Assembly: GCF_900113545.1 (NCBI RefSeq)
Contig: NZ_FOPS01000002.1
Location: forward strand, 1-64,000
DNA: 64,000 bases
DNA from: Neisseria elongata subsp. elongata
Lineage (GTDB): Bacteria; Pseudomonadota; Gammaproteobacteria; Burkholderiales; Neisseriaceae
Direction: 5' to 3'
Position numbers and translations under genes: made by a program. Numbering within the stretch: position 1 is the first letter of the stretch; each line of letters begins with the position of its first letter. The notes under the pieces were generated by a model. That model worked only from the letters and a program-made list of their open reading frames with translations. It ran no database searches and was not told where the DNA came from. Positions 19,522 to 28,424 of this stretch are shown here, piece after piece.

Positions 19522-20442
19522 ATGCCCAACCCGCTTTACCGACAACACATAATTTCCATTTCCGACCTGACGACCGAACAGCTCGAACTGCTGCTTCAGA
19601 CGGCCTTGAAGCTGAAAGAGCACCCGCGCGGCGACCTGCTCGAAGGCAAACTCATCGGCTCATGCTTTTTCGAACCCTCCACCCGCACGCGCCTGTCGTT
19701 TGAAACCGCCGTACAACGCTTGGGCGGCAAAGTCATCGGCTTTGCCGACGGCGCGAACACCAGCGCGAAAAAAGGCGAAACCCTCGCCGACACCGCCCGC
19801 ATCATCTCCAGCTACACCGACGCCATCATCCAACGCCACCCCAAAGACGGCGCGGCGCGCGTGTCCGCCGAGTTTTCCAAAGTCCCCGTCATCAACGCCG
19901 GCGACGGCACCAACCAACACCCCAGCCAAACCCTGCTCGATCTCGTTACCATCTACGAAACCCAAGGCCGTCTGAACAAGCTCAAAATCGCCATGGCGGG
20001 CGACCTCAAATACGGCCGCACCGTCCATTCCCTCTGCCAAGCCCTCAAACGCTGGGACTGCGAATTTGCCTTCGTCTCCCCGCCCAGCCTCGCCATGCCC
20101 GAATACATCACCGAAGAACTCGAAGCCGCAGGTTGCCGTTACCAAATCCTGCCCGACCTCGAAGCCGCCGTCGAATGGGCGGACATCCTGTATATGACCC
20201 GCGTCCAGCGCGAACGCTTTGACGAACAAGAGTTCGCCAAAATCCAAGGCAAATTCAACCTCAACGCCGCCATGCTCGCCAACGCCCGTCCCAACCTGCG
20301 CGTGCTGCACCCCCTGCCGCGCGTTGACGAAATCCACCCCGACGTCGATGCCACGCCGCACGCCTACTATTTCGAGCAGGCGACCAACGGCGTTTACGCC
20401 CGCATGGCGATTTTGTCGCTGGTGTTGAACGAAGAAGTGTAA
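19522..20442 (+). CDS. pyrB: Aspartate carbamoyltransferase catalytic subunit
   Basis: Condenses carbamoyl phosphate with L-aspartate, the first committed step of pyrimidine synthesis. The 306 residues have the carbamoyl-phosphate loop [10 protein letters not shown] (51-60), K84 of the 80s loop (KKGET), H106 and the NQHPSQ segment (131-136). The start is the ATG behind AAGAAAGG; an upstream in-frame ATG at 19435 would lie within the leader and is rejected. Two uptake sequences lie in the coding region (near 19606 and 19965). pyrI follows after 9 bases, so the holoenzyme is the enteric-type c6r6 complex. Confidence 0.96.
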   Translation: MPNPLYRQHIISISDLTTEQLELLLQTALKLKEHPRGDLLEGKLIGSCFFEPSTRTRLSFETAVQRLGGKVIGFADGANTSAKKGETLADTARIISSYTDAIIQRHPKDGAARVSAEFSKVPVINAGDGTNQHPSQTLLDLVTIYETQGRLNKLKIAMAGDLKYGRTVHSLCQALKRWDCEFAFVSPPSLAMPEYITEELEAAGCRYQILPDLEAAVEWADILYMTRVQRERFDEQEFAKIQGKFNLNAAMLANARPNLRVLHPLPRVDEIHPDVDATPHAYYFEQATNGVYARMAILSLVLNEEV

Positions 20443-20451
20443 GGGAAAAAT

Positions 20452-20910
20452 ATGGAAAATAAAAAACTCAGCGTCGAAGCCATTGAAAACGGCACCGTCA
20501 TCGACCACATCCCCGCCGGGCTGGGCTTGACCATCCTGCGCCAGTTCAAACTGCTGCATTACGGCAGCGCCGTAACCGTCGGCTTCAACCTGCCGAGCAA
20601 AACCCAAGGCAGCAAAGACATCATCAAAATTTCCGGCGTGGCGTTCGACGATGCCGCCGCCAACCGGCTGGCGTTGTTCGCGCCCGAAGCCACCGTCAAT
20701 ACCATCGCCGATTTCAAAGTGGTGGCCAAACGCCGCCTGACCCTGCCCGACGAAATCGCCGAAGTGTTCCGCTGCCCCAATGCCAACTGCGCCAGCCACG
20801 GCGAACCGGTGAAAAGCCGCTTTTCCATCCGCGGCCAAGGCAGCCAGACCAAGCTCAAATGCCATTACTGCGAAAAAACCTTCCCGCGCGAATTCGTATT
20901 GGATGCCTGA
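20452..20910 (+). CDS. pyrI: Aspartate carbamoyltransferase regulatory subunit
   Basis: Binds CTP/UTP and ATP and confers allostery on PyrB. The 152 residues have the N-terminal allosteric domain ([19 protein letters not shown] at 14-32) and the C-terminal zinc domain with C108, C113, C137 and C140. It is 9 bases after pyrB behind AAGGG, clearly one operon. The DUS-pair terminator at 20918-20973 ends the transcript. Confidence 0.97.
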   Translation: MENKKLSVEAIENGTVIDHIPAGLGLTILRQFKLLHYGSAVTVGFNLPSKTQGSKDIIKISGVAFDDAAANRLALFAPEATVNTIADFKVVAKRRLTLPDEIAEVFRCPNANCASHGEPVKSRFSIRGQGSQTKLKCHYCEKTFPREFVLDA

Positions 20911-20917
20911 TGCGGAT

Positions 20918-20973
20918 AGGCCGTCTGAAAAACAGGTTCCGACATTGCCGAAGCCCGTTTCAGACGGCCTTTC
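20918..20973 (+). terminator. DUS-pair terminator after pyrI
   Basis: AGGCCGTCTGAAA (20918-20930) and TTTCAGACGGCCT (20958-20970) followed by TTT. Confidence 0.85.
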
Positions 20974-20991
20974 CAAATCGGGCATATCCTT

Positions 20992-20997
20992 TATAAT
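20992..20997 (+). promoter_or_regulatory. Probable -10 element for orn
   Basis: Perfect TATAAT 33 bases before the orn start; the possible -35 (TTTCCA, 16-bp spacing) is weak. Confidence 0.4.
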
Positions 20998-21029
20998 CCG
21001 CCGCTTTCCCATTCAAAAGGCCGTCTGAA

Positions 21030-21587
21030 ATGACCCAAAACGCAAACAACCTCTGCTGGCTCGATATGGAAATGACCGGGCTTGACCCCGAACGCGAACG
21101 CATTATCGAAGTCGCCATGATTATCACCGACCCCGATTTGAACGTCTTGGCGCAGTCCGAAGTTTATGTCGTCCACCAAAGCGACGAACTGCTCGACGGC
21201 ATGGACGCTTGGAACACCGCCACCCACGGCCGCACGGGGCTGACCCAACGCGTGCGCGAATCGCGGCTGACCGAAGCCGAAGTGGAACAGAAGCTGCTGG
21301 ACTTTATCGCGCAATGGATTCCCGAAAAAGCCACGCCGATGTGCGGCAATTCCATCCATCAAGACCGCCGCTTCATGGTCAAATACATGCCGCGCCTCGA
21401 AGCGTATTTCCACTACCGCAATCTGGACGTGTCCACCCTGAAAGAACTCGCCAAACGTTGGAATCCGCCTGTTGCCAAAGGCGTGGTGAAACGCGGTTCG
21501 CATCAGGCTTTGGACGATATTCTCGAAAGCATCGAGGAAATGCGTTACTACCGCGAAAATTTCTTGAAACTGCCCGAGGCCGTCTGA
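21030..21587 (+). CDS. orn: Oligoribonuclease
   Basis: DEDDh 3'-5' exoribonuclease that degrades 2-5 nt RNA and pGpG, essential in many Proteobacteria. The 185 residues have D12 and E14 ([10 protein letters not shown]), D112 (HQDRRFM), H158 and D162/D163 (GSHQALDD). Both gene ends are made of uptake sequence: a DUS ends exactly at the base before the ATG (AGGCCGTCTGAA-ATG), with AAGG 9-12 bases upstream as the only ribosome site, and the last codons GAG GCC GTC TGA (EAV-stop) are an in-frame DUS. Confidence 0.96.
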   Translation: MTQNANNLCWLDMEMTGLDPERERIIEVAMIITDPDLNVLAQSEVYVVHQSDELLDGMDAWNTATHGRTGLTQRVRESRLTEAEVEQKLLDFIAQWIPEKATPMCGNSIHQDRRFMVKYMPRLEAYFHYRNLDVSTLKELAKRWNPPVAKGVVKRGSHQALDDILESIEEMRYYRENFLKLPEAV

Positions 21588-21639
21588 AAACTCAGAACGG
21601 TAGATTGGGCAGTAATACCCGGCCTGCCGCCGAATCATC

Positions 21640-21739
21640 GTTCTTGCGCAGGCGGGAATCCAGCCTTCTAGATTTCGGCAGCCTTCAGACAAATCACCGC
21701 AGTTTGCGGTTTGTCCCGGATTCCCGCCTGCGCGGGAAT
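21640..21739. repeat. NIME-type unit: dRS3 repeats flanking an RS element
   Basis: A perfect dRS3 (ATTCCC-N8-GGGAAT) is at 21720-21739 and a degenerate one (GTTCTT-N8-GGGAAT) at 21640-21659; the 60 bases between are a neisserial RS-type element (CTTCAGACAAATCACC, then GCAGTTTGCGGTTTGTCCC). It fills most of the 205-base orn-phosphoesterase gap. dRS3 copies are known filamentous-phage integration targets in meningococci; none is inserted here. Confidence 0.85.
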
Positions 21740-21792
21740 GACGTAGGTAATCTGTTTTCCACCAATCCTTTTTCAGACGGCCTCCGACCATC

Positions 21793-22842
21793 ATGTCCTA
21801 TCAATACCGCCAATCCCTGCCCGACACGCCGCTGGACATCGTCGGCGACGTTCACGGCGAATTTGCCGCCTTCCAATCGCTGCTGCACCGGCTCGGTTAC
21901 CGCGACGACGGTTTCCATCCTCACGGGCGGCGGCTGGTGTTCGTTGGCGATTTGTGCGACCGCGGTCCCGACAGCCCCGCGATGCTGGCGTGGTTCAAAC
22001 AGGCTTATGAATGCGGATGGGCATGGATGGTTTTGGGCAACCACGAATTGAACATTCTTGCCGACGACCCGAAAGACGGCTCCGGCTGGTTTTTCGATGT
22101 CCGCGCCGAAAAAGACGCCCATTACGCGCCGTGGCATTGCGTTGAAGAGAAAGAGAAAACCGAATTGTGCGCATGGCTTGCCGAACAGCCGCTGCTGCTG
22201 GAGCGCGAAGACCTGCGCATCGTCCATGCCGCTTGGCTGCCGCCGCAAATCGAATGCCTCGAAGAAGCCAAGGGCGAAAGCCTGACCGCGCAATACCGCC
22301 GCTTCGATGCCGAGTTGAAACACCGCCTTCAGACGGCCTCTTGGTATCCCGACTACCTCTACGAACAGGCGCATTACGCCCCGCAGGCGGAAAATCCAGA
22401 CCATGCGCCGCCGCCCATGCCCGCCACAGCGCGATACGAACTCGAACGCAGCCGCCTGCATCCGATACGCGCCCTCACCAGCGGCGTGGAGCGTTTGGCG
22501 GACAAGCAGTTTTACGCCGGCGGACGCTGGCGCGGTACGACCCGTTGCGCGTGGTGGGACGACTACCGCGACGATAAGCCCGTCGTGATTGGCCATTATT
22601 GGCGCAGTTGGCAGCCGTCTCCCGCCGCCGTTGCCGCCGAACGGCTGTTGCTGCCGCAGCAGCCGGATGTCTGGCACGGAGCGCGGCGCAACGTGTTCTG
22701 CGTCGATTTCTCGATAGGTGCAAGCTGGCGGGCAAGGAAATTCCCGCAGAAATACCGTCCTGAACAGTTCAGGCTGGCGGCGTTGCGCTGGCCGGAGAAG
22801 GTGTTGGTGTTTGAGAACGGCGAATGCGCGGCGACGCGTTAG
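21793..22842 (+). CDS. PPP-family metallophosphoesterase
   Basis: Calcineurin-like phosphoesterase of 349 residues. The three metal-binding motifs are complete: GDVHGE (18-23), GDLCDRGP (52-59) and LGNHE (81-85). A later PVVIGHYW segment supplies a further metal His. Such proteins include Ap4A hydrolases and PrpE-type serine/threonine phosphatases, so the substrate is not determinable here; the protein is longer than either and has its own C-terminal part. A strong DUS terminator follows. Confidence 0.85.
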   Translation: MSYQYRQSLPDTPLDIVGDVHGEFAAFQSLLHRLGYRDDGFHPHGRRLVFVGDLCDRGPDSPAMLAWFKQAYECGWAWMVLGNHELNILADDPKDGSGWFFDVRAEKDAHYAPWHCVEEKEKTELCAWLAEQPLLLEREDLRIVHAAWLPPQIECLEEAKGESLTAQYRRFDAELKHRLQTASWYPDYLYEQAHYAPQAENPDHAPPPMPATARYELERSRLHPIRALTSGVERLADKQFYAGGRWRGTTRCAWWDDYRDDKPVVIGHYWRSWQPSPAAVAAERLLLPQQPDVWHGARRNVFCVDFSIGASWRARKFPQKYRPEQFRLAALRWPEKVLVFENGECAATR

Positions 22843-22860
22843 ATGCGGATACGGACAGAT

Positions 22861-22907
22861 AAAAGGCCGTCTGAAAAAACGTTTTGAGGTTTTTCAGACG
22901 GCCTTTT
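22861..22907 (+). terminator. DUS-pair terminator after the phosphoesterase gene
   Basis: AAAAGGCCGTCTGAAAAA pairs with TTTTTCAGACGGCCTTTT. From 22908 to 23111 I see no gene, only a 10-mer DUS near 23072. Confidence 0.9.
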
Positions 22908-23111
22908 CCCGTTGCGGGTACGGCGGGGCTGGTTTTATCGGCGAAACCGGAAGCCTGCGGTTATCCAAGTGCGGGGGAAGCGGCGGCATCGGAATTTTTT
23001 GACGCGGATAAAGTGCGAACGGTATTGCCCGCTTTGTTTGAGTGGAAAAGTTGGGTTTCAGAATGTCGGGGCCGTCTGAACAGGCAGTGCGGGCGACGGC
23101 TGCAGACGGGT

Positions 23112-24008
23112 TTATCCGCCGTCTTTCTTCCGTTTCGCCCTCGGATGGGCGCGGTCGTACACTTGCGCCAGGCGGTCGAAATCGAGTTTGGTGTAAATCT
23201 GGGTGGCGGACAAGTTGCTGTGGCCGAGCAGCTCCTGTATGGCGCGGATGTCGCTGGAGGATTGCAGCAGGTGGCTGGCGTAGCTGTGGCGCATCATGTG
23301 TGGGCTGAGGTGTTGCGGGCTGCCGTTTTTTACCGCCCAGTCGCGCAGGCGGTTTTGGATTTGGCGGATGCCCAGCCGTTTGCCCGTGTGGCCGGTGAAC
23401 AGGGCGGTTTCGCCGCTTTGCGCGATGCGTTGCGGCAGGTAGGCGCGCAGGGCGGAAACGCTGCGGCTGCCCAGCGGCACTTGGCGGTGTTTGCCGCCTT
23501 TGCCGCGCACTTCCACCCAGCCTTCGTTGAGCAGGATGTCGTCCGTATTCAGGCCGTGCACTTCAGCCACGCGCAGGCCGCTGCCGTAGAGCAGTTCGAA
23601 TATGGCCAAATCGCGCACGTCGAGGCCGTTTTCTGCGGGCGCGTGGTCGAGCAGGCGGTTGAGTGGTTCGGCATCCACGGCTTTCGGCAGCCGTTCGGGT
23701 GCTTTCGGTGCTTTCAGGCGGACTGTCGGGTCGGCATCGAGCAGCTTTTGCCGCATGAGGAAGGCGCAGTATTGCCGCCAGACGGAAAGTTTGCGGGCAA
23801 GACTGCGTTCGGATTGGTTTTGTTGCGACAGTTTTTTCAGGACGGCGACGAAGTCGTTGCGGCCGACGGATTGGCCGTGTGCGGGCAGCAGGTTGAAGAG
23901 CTGGGTCAAATCGCGGCGGTAGGCGGCCAGCGTGTGCTCGGATTTGCCCTGCCTTTGCAGTTCGGCAAGGTAGGGGTCGAGGTGGTGCGGCAGTTCGTCC
24001 GGCGTCAT
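23112..24008 (-). CDS. xerC: Tyrosine recombinase XerC
   Basis: Acts with XerD at dif to resolve chromosome dimers. The 298 residues have an N-terminal SAM-like core-binding domain and the catalytic domain with R146 (GSGLRVAE), K170, H237 and R240 ([13 protein letters not shown]), H263 ([10 protein letters not shown]) and the nucleophile Y272 (IYTKLDF). The ending DRAHPRAKR matches XerC rather than XerD. It does not neighbour dapF here. Same strand as argJ upstream, separated by a DUS terminator. Confidence 0.94.
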   Translation of the reverse strand: MTPDELPHHLDPYLAELQRQGKSEHTLAAYRRDLTQLFNLLPAHGQSVGRNDFVAVLKKLSQQNQSERSLARKLSVWRQYCAFLMRQKLLDADPTVRLKAPKAPERLPKAVDAEPLNRLLDHAPAENGLDVRDLAIFELLYGSGLRVAEVHGLNTDDILLNEGWVEVRGKGGKHRQVPLGSRSVSALRAYLPQRIAQSGETALFTGHTGKRLGIRQIQNRLRDWAVKNGSPQHLSPHMMRHSYASHLLQSSSDIRAIQELLGHSNLSATQIYTKLDFDRLAQVYDRAHPRAKRKKDGG

Positions 24009-24031
24009 CGGGTTTCCTGACAGGGTGGGGA

Positions 24032-24066
24032 AGAGGCCGTCTGAAAACCGGTTTCAGACGGCCTTT
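24032..24066 (-). terminator. DUS-pair terminator after argJ
   Basis: AGGCCGTCTGAAA at 24034-24046 and TTTCAGACGGCCT at 24052-24064, a short loop, in the argJ-xerC spacer. Confidence 0.75.
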
Positions 24067-24071
24067 GCGGT

Positions 24072-25289
24072 TTACGAACGGTAGTCGGCGTTGATGGAAA
24101 CGTATTCGTGCGAGAGGTCGCAGGTGTAGACGGTGGCCTGTTCGCGGCCGCGTTGCAGGTCGATGCGGACGGTGATTTCGTTTTCGTTCATGACGGCCTG
24201 ACCCTGTTCTTCGGTGTAGCCGGCGGCGCGGCCGCCTTTTTCCGCCACCAATACGCCGTTGAGCCACATTTTCAGGGTGTTGCAGTCCAAATCGACGCCG
24301 GAACAGCCGACGGCGGCCAGCAGGCGGCCGAGGTTGGGGTCGGAGGCGAAGAAGGCGGTTTTGACCAGGGGGGAGCGGGCGACGGCATAGGCGGCTTGGC
24401 GTGCTTCGTCGCGGCTTTCGGCGTTGCAGACTTCGATGGTGATGAATTTGGTCGCGCCTTCGCCGTCGCGGACGATGGCTTGGGCGAGTTCGAGGGCGAG
24501 GCCGCAGAGCAGCTCTTTGAGCTGTTTGTAGCGCGGGTCGGCGATGTTGTCGATTTCGCTTTGGCCGTTTTTGCCGGTGGCGATGATGACGAAGCTGTCG
24601 TTGGTGCTGGTGTCGCCGTCCACGGTGATGCTGTTGAAGGTGTCGTCGGCGATTTCCTGGGTCATCAGCTGGAGGACGGGTTGGGAAACTTTGGCATCGG
24701 TGGCGATGAAGGAGAGCATGGTCGCCATGTTGGGATGAATCATGCCGGAGCCTTTGGCGATGCCAGTGGCGCGGACGGTGTGTTTTTCGCCGACTTTGCC
24801 TTCGCGCGAGGCGGATTTTGGGACGGTGTCGGTGGTCATGATGGCGCGTGCCGCATCCGCCCAGCCGGCCGGGCGCAGTTTGGGCAGGGCGGCAATAATT
24901 TTGTCGGCGGGCAGGGGTTCGAGGATGACGCCGGTGGAGAAGGGGAGGACTTGGGTCGGGGCGCAGCCTGCCTGTTCGGCCGCCGCTTCGCAGACGGCCA
25001 TGGCGCGGTCGTGGCCTTCTTCGCCCGTTCCCGCGTTGGCGTTGCCGGTGTTGATGACGAGGGCGCGTACGCCGTCTGCATCGAACAGGTGTTGTTTGCA
25101 GATGCGCACGGGTGCGGCGCAGAAGCGGTTTTGGGTAAACACCGCGCCGACTGTGCTGCCGTCGGAGAGCAGCATTAGGGTGAGGTCGTCGTGTTGCGGT
25201 TTTTTGATGCCCGCCTGTCCGACGAAGAGGCGGATGCCGTCGATGGCTTGGAGTTGGCCGGCGGGGGTTTCTCGATAATTGACTGCCAT
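24072..25289 (-). CDS. argJ: Bifunctional ornithine acetyltransferase / N-acetylglutamate synthase
   Basis: Transfers acetyl from N-acetylornithine to glutamate (cyclic arginine pathway) and, in bifunctional forms, also uses acetyl-CoA. The 405 residues are typical. The autocleavage site is in MIHPNMAT-ML, with T190 the new N-terminal nucleophile; the oxyanion T119-G120 is in STGVILEPLP. It self-cleaves to alpha and beta chains. Monocistronic, between two DUS terminators. Whether it is mono- or bifunctional cannot be read from the sequence. Confidence 0.95.
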   Translation of the reverse strand: MAVNYRETPAGQLQAIDGIRLFVGQAGIKKPQHDDLTLMLLSDGSTVGAVFTQNRFCAAPVRICKQHLFDADGVRALVINTGNANAGTGEEGHDRAMAVCEAAAEQAGCAPTQVLPFSTGVILEPLPADKIIAALPKLRPAGWADAARAIMTTDTVPKSASREGKVGEKHTVRATGIAKGSGMIHPNMATMLSFIATDAKVSQPVLQLMTQEIADDTFNSITVDGDTSTNDSFVIIATGKNGQSEIDNIADPRYKQLKELLCGLALELAQAIVRDGEGATKFITIEVCNAESRDEARQAAYAVARSPLVKTAFFASDPNLGRLLAAVGCSGVDLDCNTLKMWLNGVLVAEKGGRAAGYTEEQGQAVMNENEITVRIDLQRGREQATVYTCDLSHEYVSINADYRS

Positions 25290-25403
25290 GATTTTTTCCT
25301 TTGTATCGTTGGGATGGGCGTTGGCGGAAGGGAAACCGCTTCCGCTGCTTGTCCGATTCTACCGCTTCGGCGGGCGGGCTTTCAACCGTGTTCGGAACGG
25401 GAA

Positions 25404-25455
25404 AGAGGCCGTCTGAAAAAGCACCCGCGCGGCGGAATGCTTTTCAGACGGCCTC
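25404..25455 (-). terminator. DUS-pair terminator after the periplasmic repeat-protein gene
   Basis: AGAGGCCGTCTGAAAAAGCA pairs with TGCTTTTCAGACGGCCTCT; the stem extends past the uptake sequence by GCA/TGC. Confidence 0.8.
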
Positions 25456-25471
25456 TTCTGATTGAGGGCGA

Positions 25472-26674
25472 TCAGTGCATGATGGGCGGCAAGACGCGGA
25501 ATTGGAGGCTGCGCGCTTTGCCGGGGTTGCTTGGGTAGTTGAGGCCGCGGGCGATGTCTTCCACCGCGCTGTCCATGGGCGGGATGGGGTTGCCTAGTGC
25601 GTCGAGCAGGACTTTGCCTTTTGCGGGCGCGGCTTTGGCGGCGGAAGGCCGGTTTGTGACCGACGGCGGCTGTGCGGAGGCGGTAACGGGGCGGCTGTTC
25701 ATGGCCAGTGCCTGCGCGTACTGTTCTTTCACATAATCGGGCTGTTCTTGGTGGCGCGCCAGCGCGCGGTAGTCTTCCAAGGCTTCCTGGTCGCGCCCCA
25801 AGGCGATGAGGACGGCCATGCGGTCGCGTTTGGCCTGGTTGTAGATTTCGCTGTTTTCTTCAGTTTCACGCAGAATCTTGCTCAGTCCGTCGTAAACTTG
25901 TTCCAACCGTTTGCGGTCGCCGTCGGCACGGGCGCGGCGCAGTTCGTCGGCCAGTTTGGCGTGGCGTAGCCACAGGCGGTCTTTGGCGGAGAAAAATTTG
26001 CCGTGGCGGGAGATGAGTTGCTCTTGTGCGGCAAAGTCGCGGCGTTCGGCGGCGGCGCGGTATTGCTGCAGGATGTGGTCGCGTTCGGCGGTTTCGGCTT
26101 CGCGGCGGCGGTTTGCTTCCTGCTGCTTGCGGGACGGGACGGCGGTTTCGTTGTTTTGGATGCGGTTGTCCATGTAGGACTGGGCGGCAGCGATGTCGGC
26201 ATCGTTGCCGAAGCGTTCGCGGTAGAGGGCGATTTGGTTGATGGCGGAGATGTAGTCGTTGCCGTCGAGTGCGGTCAGCGCGCCGCCCAGCCAGCCGATT
26301 TTGCGTTCGGGGTCGCTTTTTTGCAGGGCTTGGTAAAGTTGGAGGGCGGTGTCGAACTGTTTTTCGTCGCGGGCGGCTTTGGCCAGGTTTTCCAGTTCGT
26401 CGGGCGCGTAGTCGCCGGGGCGGCATTCGGGGCAGGCGGCCAGTGCCTGCCGCCTGTCGCCGCGCCGTACCAGCAGTGCAATCCAGTCGGCACGGACTTT
26501 GCCGTTGCCGGTTTTCCGGTAGAGTTCGCCCATTTTTCGGGCGGCTTCGGCCAGCTGGCTGTCGCCCTGCCGGGCATAAACGGCCAGTCGTTCGCGTTCG
26601 CGGTCGGTGTCGTCGGCGCGGGCGGTGCAGCAGAGTGCGAGGAGGAGGGCGGTCAGTGCGGTACGGGCTTTCAT
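25472..26674 (-). CDS. Periplasmic helical-repeat (TPR-like) protein, function unknown
   Basis: A 400-residue secreted protein: signal peptide 1-20 (MKARTALTALLLALCCTARA), then helical pairs that look TPR-like (QLAEAARKMGELYRKTG, FDTALQLYQALQKSDPERKIGWLGGALTALDGNDY, QEALEDYRALARHQEQPDYVKEQYAQALAMN), a charged coiled region in the middle, and a Pro/Ala linker near 325-345. The first half resembles the TPR part of PgaA-like exporters, but there is no beta-barrel, so I do not assign that role. It lies 58 bases after the siderophore-interacting protein gene, on the same strand, and may share its transcript. Confidence 0.7.
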   Translation of the reverse strand: MKARTALTALLLALCCTARADDTDRERERLAVYARQGDSQLAEAARKMGELYRKTGNGKVRADWIALLVRRGDRRQALAACPECRPGDYAPDELENLAKAARDEKQFDTALQLYQALQKSDPERKIGWLGGALTALDGNDYISAINQIALYRERFGNDADIAAAQSYMDNRIQNNETAVPSRKQQEANRRREAETAERDHILQQYRAAAERRDFAAQEQLISRHGKFFSAKDRLWLRHAKLADELRRARADGDRKRLEQVYDGLSKILRETEENSEIYNQAKRDRMAVLIALGRDQEALEDYRALARHQEQPDYVKEQYAQALAMNSRPVTASAQPPSVTNRPSAAKAAPAKGKVLLDALGNPIPPMDSAVEDIARGLNYPSNPGKARSLQFRVLPPIMH

Positions 26675-26731
26675 GCGGTGGGTCGCGTAGTGGTTGTAGG
26701 CCGTTATGATAGGGGTTTGTGCGGGAAAAGG

Positions 26732-27553
26732 CTATTGCTGCGGGTTTTCCGCATCGCCGTCGACGAAGGCGTGCCGTTTTTGGTGGTAGGCTTCTTCGGC
26801 CTCGCCCTGCCGCCAATAGGGGACGGCGTAGCAGCGGGCGGGCGGCAGTTTCCAAGTTTGGCGGGCGATGGGGCGCAGCGCGGTCACCAGTTCGGCTTCG
26901 GCGGCAAACCAGACGTAGCAGTCGGCATTTTCCGGTTCGGCTTGTCCGACAGTTTCGACAATAGCGGCATTTTGCTCGGCTCCGCCGATAAAGGTGCGGA
27001 CGGTGATGCCGGGCGGGTGTCGGAAGTCGTCCGGCAGGTCGGCGGGGTCGGGCAGCAGCAGGAATACCTGCCCGCGTGCTTCAGACGGCATTTGTTCGAG
27101 CATGGCGGCGATGGCGGGCAGGGCGGTCAGGTCGCCTGCCAGTAGGTAGTAGGCAGCCGGTTTCAGGATGCTGCCGCGTTTGGGGGCGGTGATGCCGACG
27201 GTTTGGCCGGGCAGGGCGCGGGCGGCGAAGGCGGCGGCCGGGCCGTTGTCGCCGTGGAGGACGAAATCGACTTCCAGCAGGCATTTGCCGGCATCGAAGC
27301 GGCGGACTGTGTAGGTGCGGCTGTAAGGTTTGGCCGACGGGTCGCGCCATTTCGGACGGCCGTTTTCGAAGCCTTCGGGCATTTGCGGCTCGGCCTGCCC
27401 GCTTCGGGGCAGCAGCAGTTTGAACGGTACGCCGTTGCTTTCGCATGGGTAGTCGGCCAGTTCGGGGCCGGAAAAGGTGATGCGGCACATGTTTTTACCC
27501 AGCATCCTGCGGCTTTGCACTTGAATCAGGCGGGGTCTGTCGGGTCGGTTCAT
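26732..27553 (-). CDS. Siderophore-interacting protein (ferric-siderophore reductase, ViuB/YqjH type)
   Basis: Cytosolic flavoprotein that reduces ferric siderophore to release Fe(II). The 273 residues have the FAD-binding RTYTVRRF (79-86) of this family, a FNR-like barrel before it, the SIP-type LLAGDLTALPAIAAML nucleotide-binding segment (137-152), and the late YWRQGEAEEAYH motif. It is near, but not part of, the mtr locus and no siderophore receptor is in the window. No Fur box was convincingly seen upstream. Confidence 0.88.
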   Translation of the reverse strand: MNRPDRPRLIQVQSRRMLGKNMCRITFSGPELADYPCESNGVPFKLLLPRSGQAEPQMPEGFENGRPKWRDPSAKPYSRTYTVRRFDAGKCLLEVDFVLHGDNGPAAAFAARALPGQTVGITAPKRGSILKPAAYYLLAGDLTALPAIAAMLEQMPSEARGQVFLLLPDPADLPDDFRHPPGITVRTFIGGAEQNAAIVETVGQAEPENADCYVWFAAEAELVTALRPIARQTWKLPPARCYAVPYWRQGEAEEAYHQKRHAFVDGDAENPQQ

Positions 27554-27723
27554 CAGTTTGTCCTCGTTTCGGGTTACGGTTTGAGGGAGGGTGTTTCAGC
27601 GGGGAAAGGGATTTGGCTTGAGTCGGTTGCGGGGTCTGCTTCCTAATGGAAACCTCGGTTTGGCTGCGTGCAGACCTACGGCGTTTGTTTTCATTCCGTT
27701 GAACCTGTGTTTCAGACGGCCTT

Positions 27724-28389
27724 TCAGACGGCCTCTGCGGTTTTTTCGGCGTGCTTCGCGCTGTTCGGCTTGGGCAGGCGCAGGGTCGGGCTGTGTTGCA
27801 GGGTGTAGATGGCGGTGTCGATAATCGGCGGGACGACGGCTTCCAAATCCAGGTCGTCTTCGTGCAGCCACATTTCCATCAGGCCGCAGATGGTGGCGCG
27901 CAGGTAGGTGATGGCCAGGTCGATGTGGAGGTCGCCGGGCAGTTCGTTGCGGGCGGTGCAGCGGAGGACGATTTCGCGCAGCTGCTCTTCCCACAGGGCA
28001 ATGTATTTTTTTTGCACGGCCATGATGGCTTTGTTTTCTTCCGTATATTCGCATTTCAAATGGGTGATGACGAAGAGTTTGTAGTGCAGCTCGTCGTGCT
28101 TGATGTGGACGAAGATGCTGTTCAGCAGTTGCCTCAGGCCTTGTTTGTCGGCTTTCTTGAGACCGTCTGAAAAGGTGGTGCTGAAGTTCTCGAAAGTCTG
28201 CCGGAACAGTTCTTCAAACAGTTCTTCCTTGTTTTTGAAATGCCAATAAAGCGCGCCGCGCGTTACGCCTGCGTTGCGGGCGATGGCTTGAAGCGGGGTT
28301 TTCGCCACGCCATGGAGGAAAAAGGTGTCGAGGGCGGACTGCAACAGCTGCTCGCGGGTTTTTTGGGCTTCGGCCTTGGTTTTTCTCAT
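27724..28389 (-). CDS. mtrR: TetR/AcrR-family repressor MtrR
   Basis: Represses the divergent mtrCDE pump genes. The 221 residues have an N-terminal helix-turn-helix (about 31-50, TPLQAIARNAGVTRGALYWHF) and a ligand domain. The start MRKTKAEAQKTREQ resembles gonococcal MtrR, but the rest is clearly divergent and also recalls E. coli AcrR; the gonococcal protein is about 210 residues. Its last codons GAG GCC GTC TGA are an in-frame uptake sequence; a second DUS follows at once in tandem. Likely autoregulated, since its promoter overlaps the operator at 28441-28464. Confidence 0.88.
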   Translation of the reverse strand: MRKTKAEAQKTREQLLQSALDTFFLHGVAKTPLQAIARNAGVTRGALYWHFKNKEELFEELFRQTFENFSTTFSDGLKKADKQGLRQLLNSIFVHIKHDELHYKLFVITHLKCEYTEENKAIMAVQKKYIALWEEQLREIVLRCTARNELPGDLHIDLAITYLRATICGLMEMWLHEDDLDLEAVVPPIIDTAIYTLQHSPTLRLPKPNSAKHAEKTAEAV

Positions 28390-28424
28390 GGTTTGTGAAA
28401 CAGGATAAGTAAAAAATTCCGCGC

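Noticed and set aside
19660-21012. 450-codon minus-strand frame across pyrB and pyrI
   Set aside because: Covers two unmistakable genes and their terminator; no ribosome site or domain.
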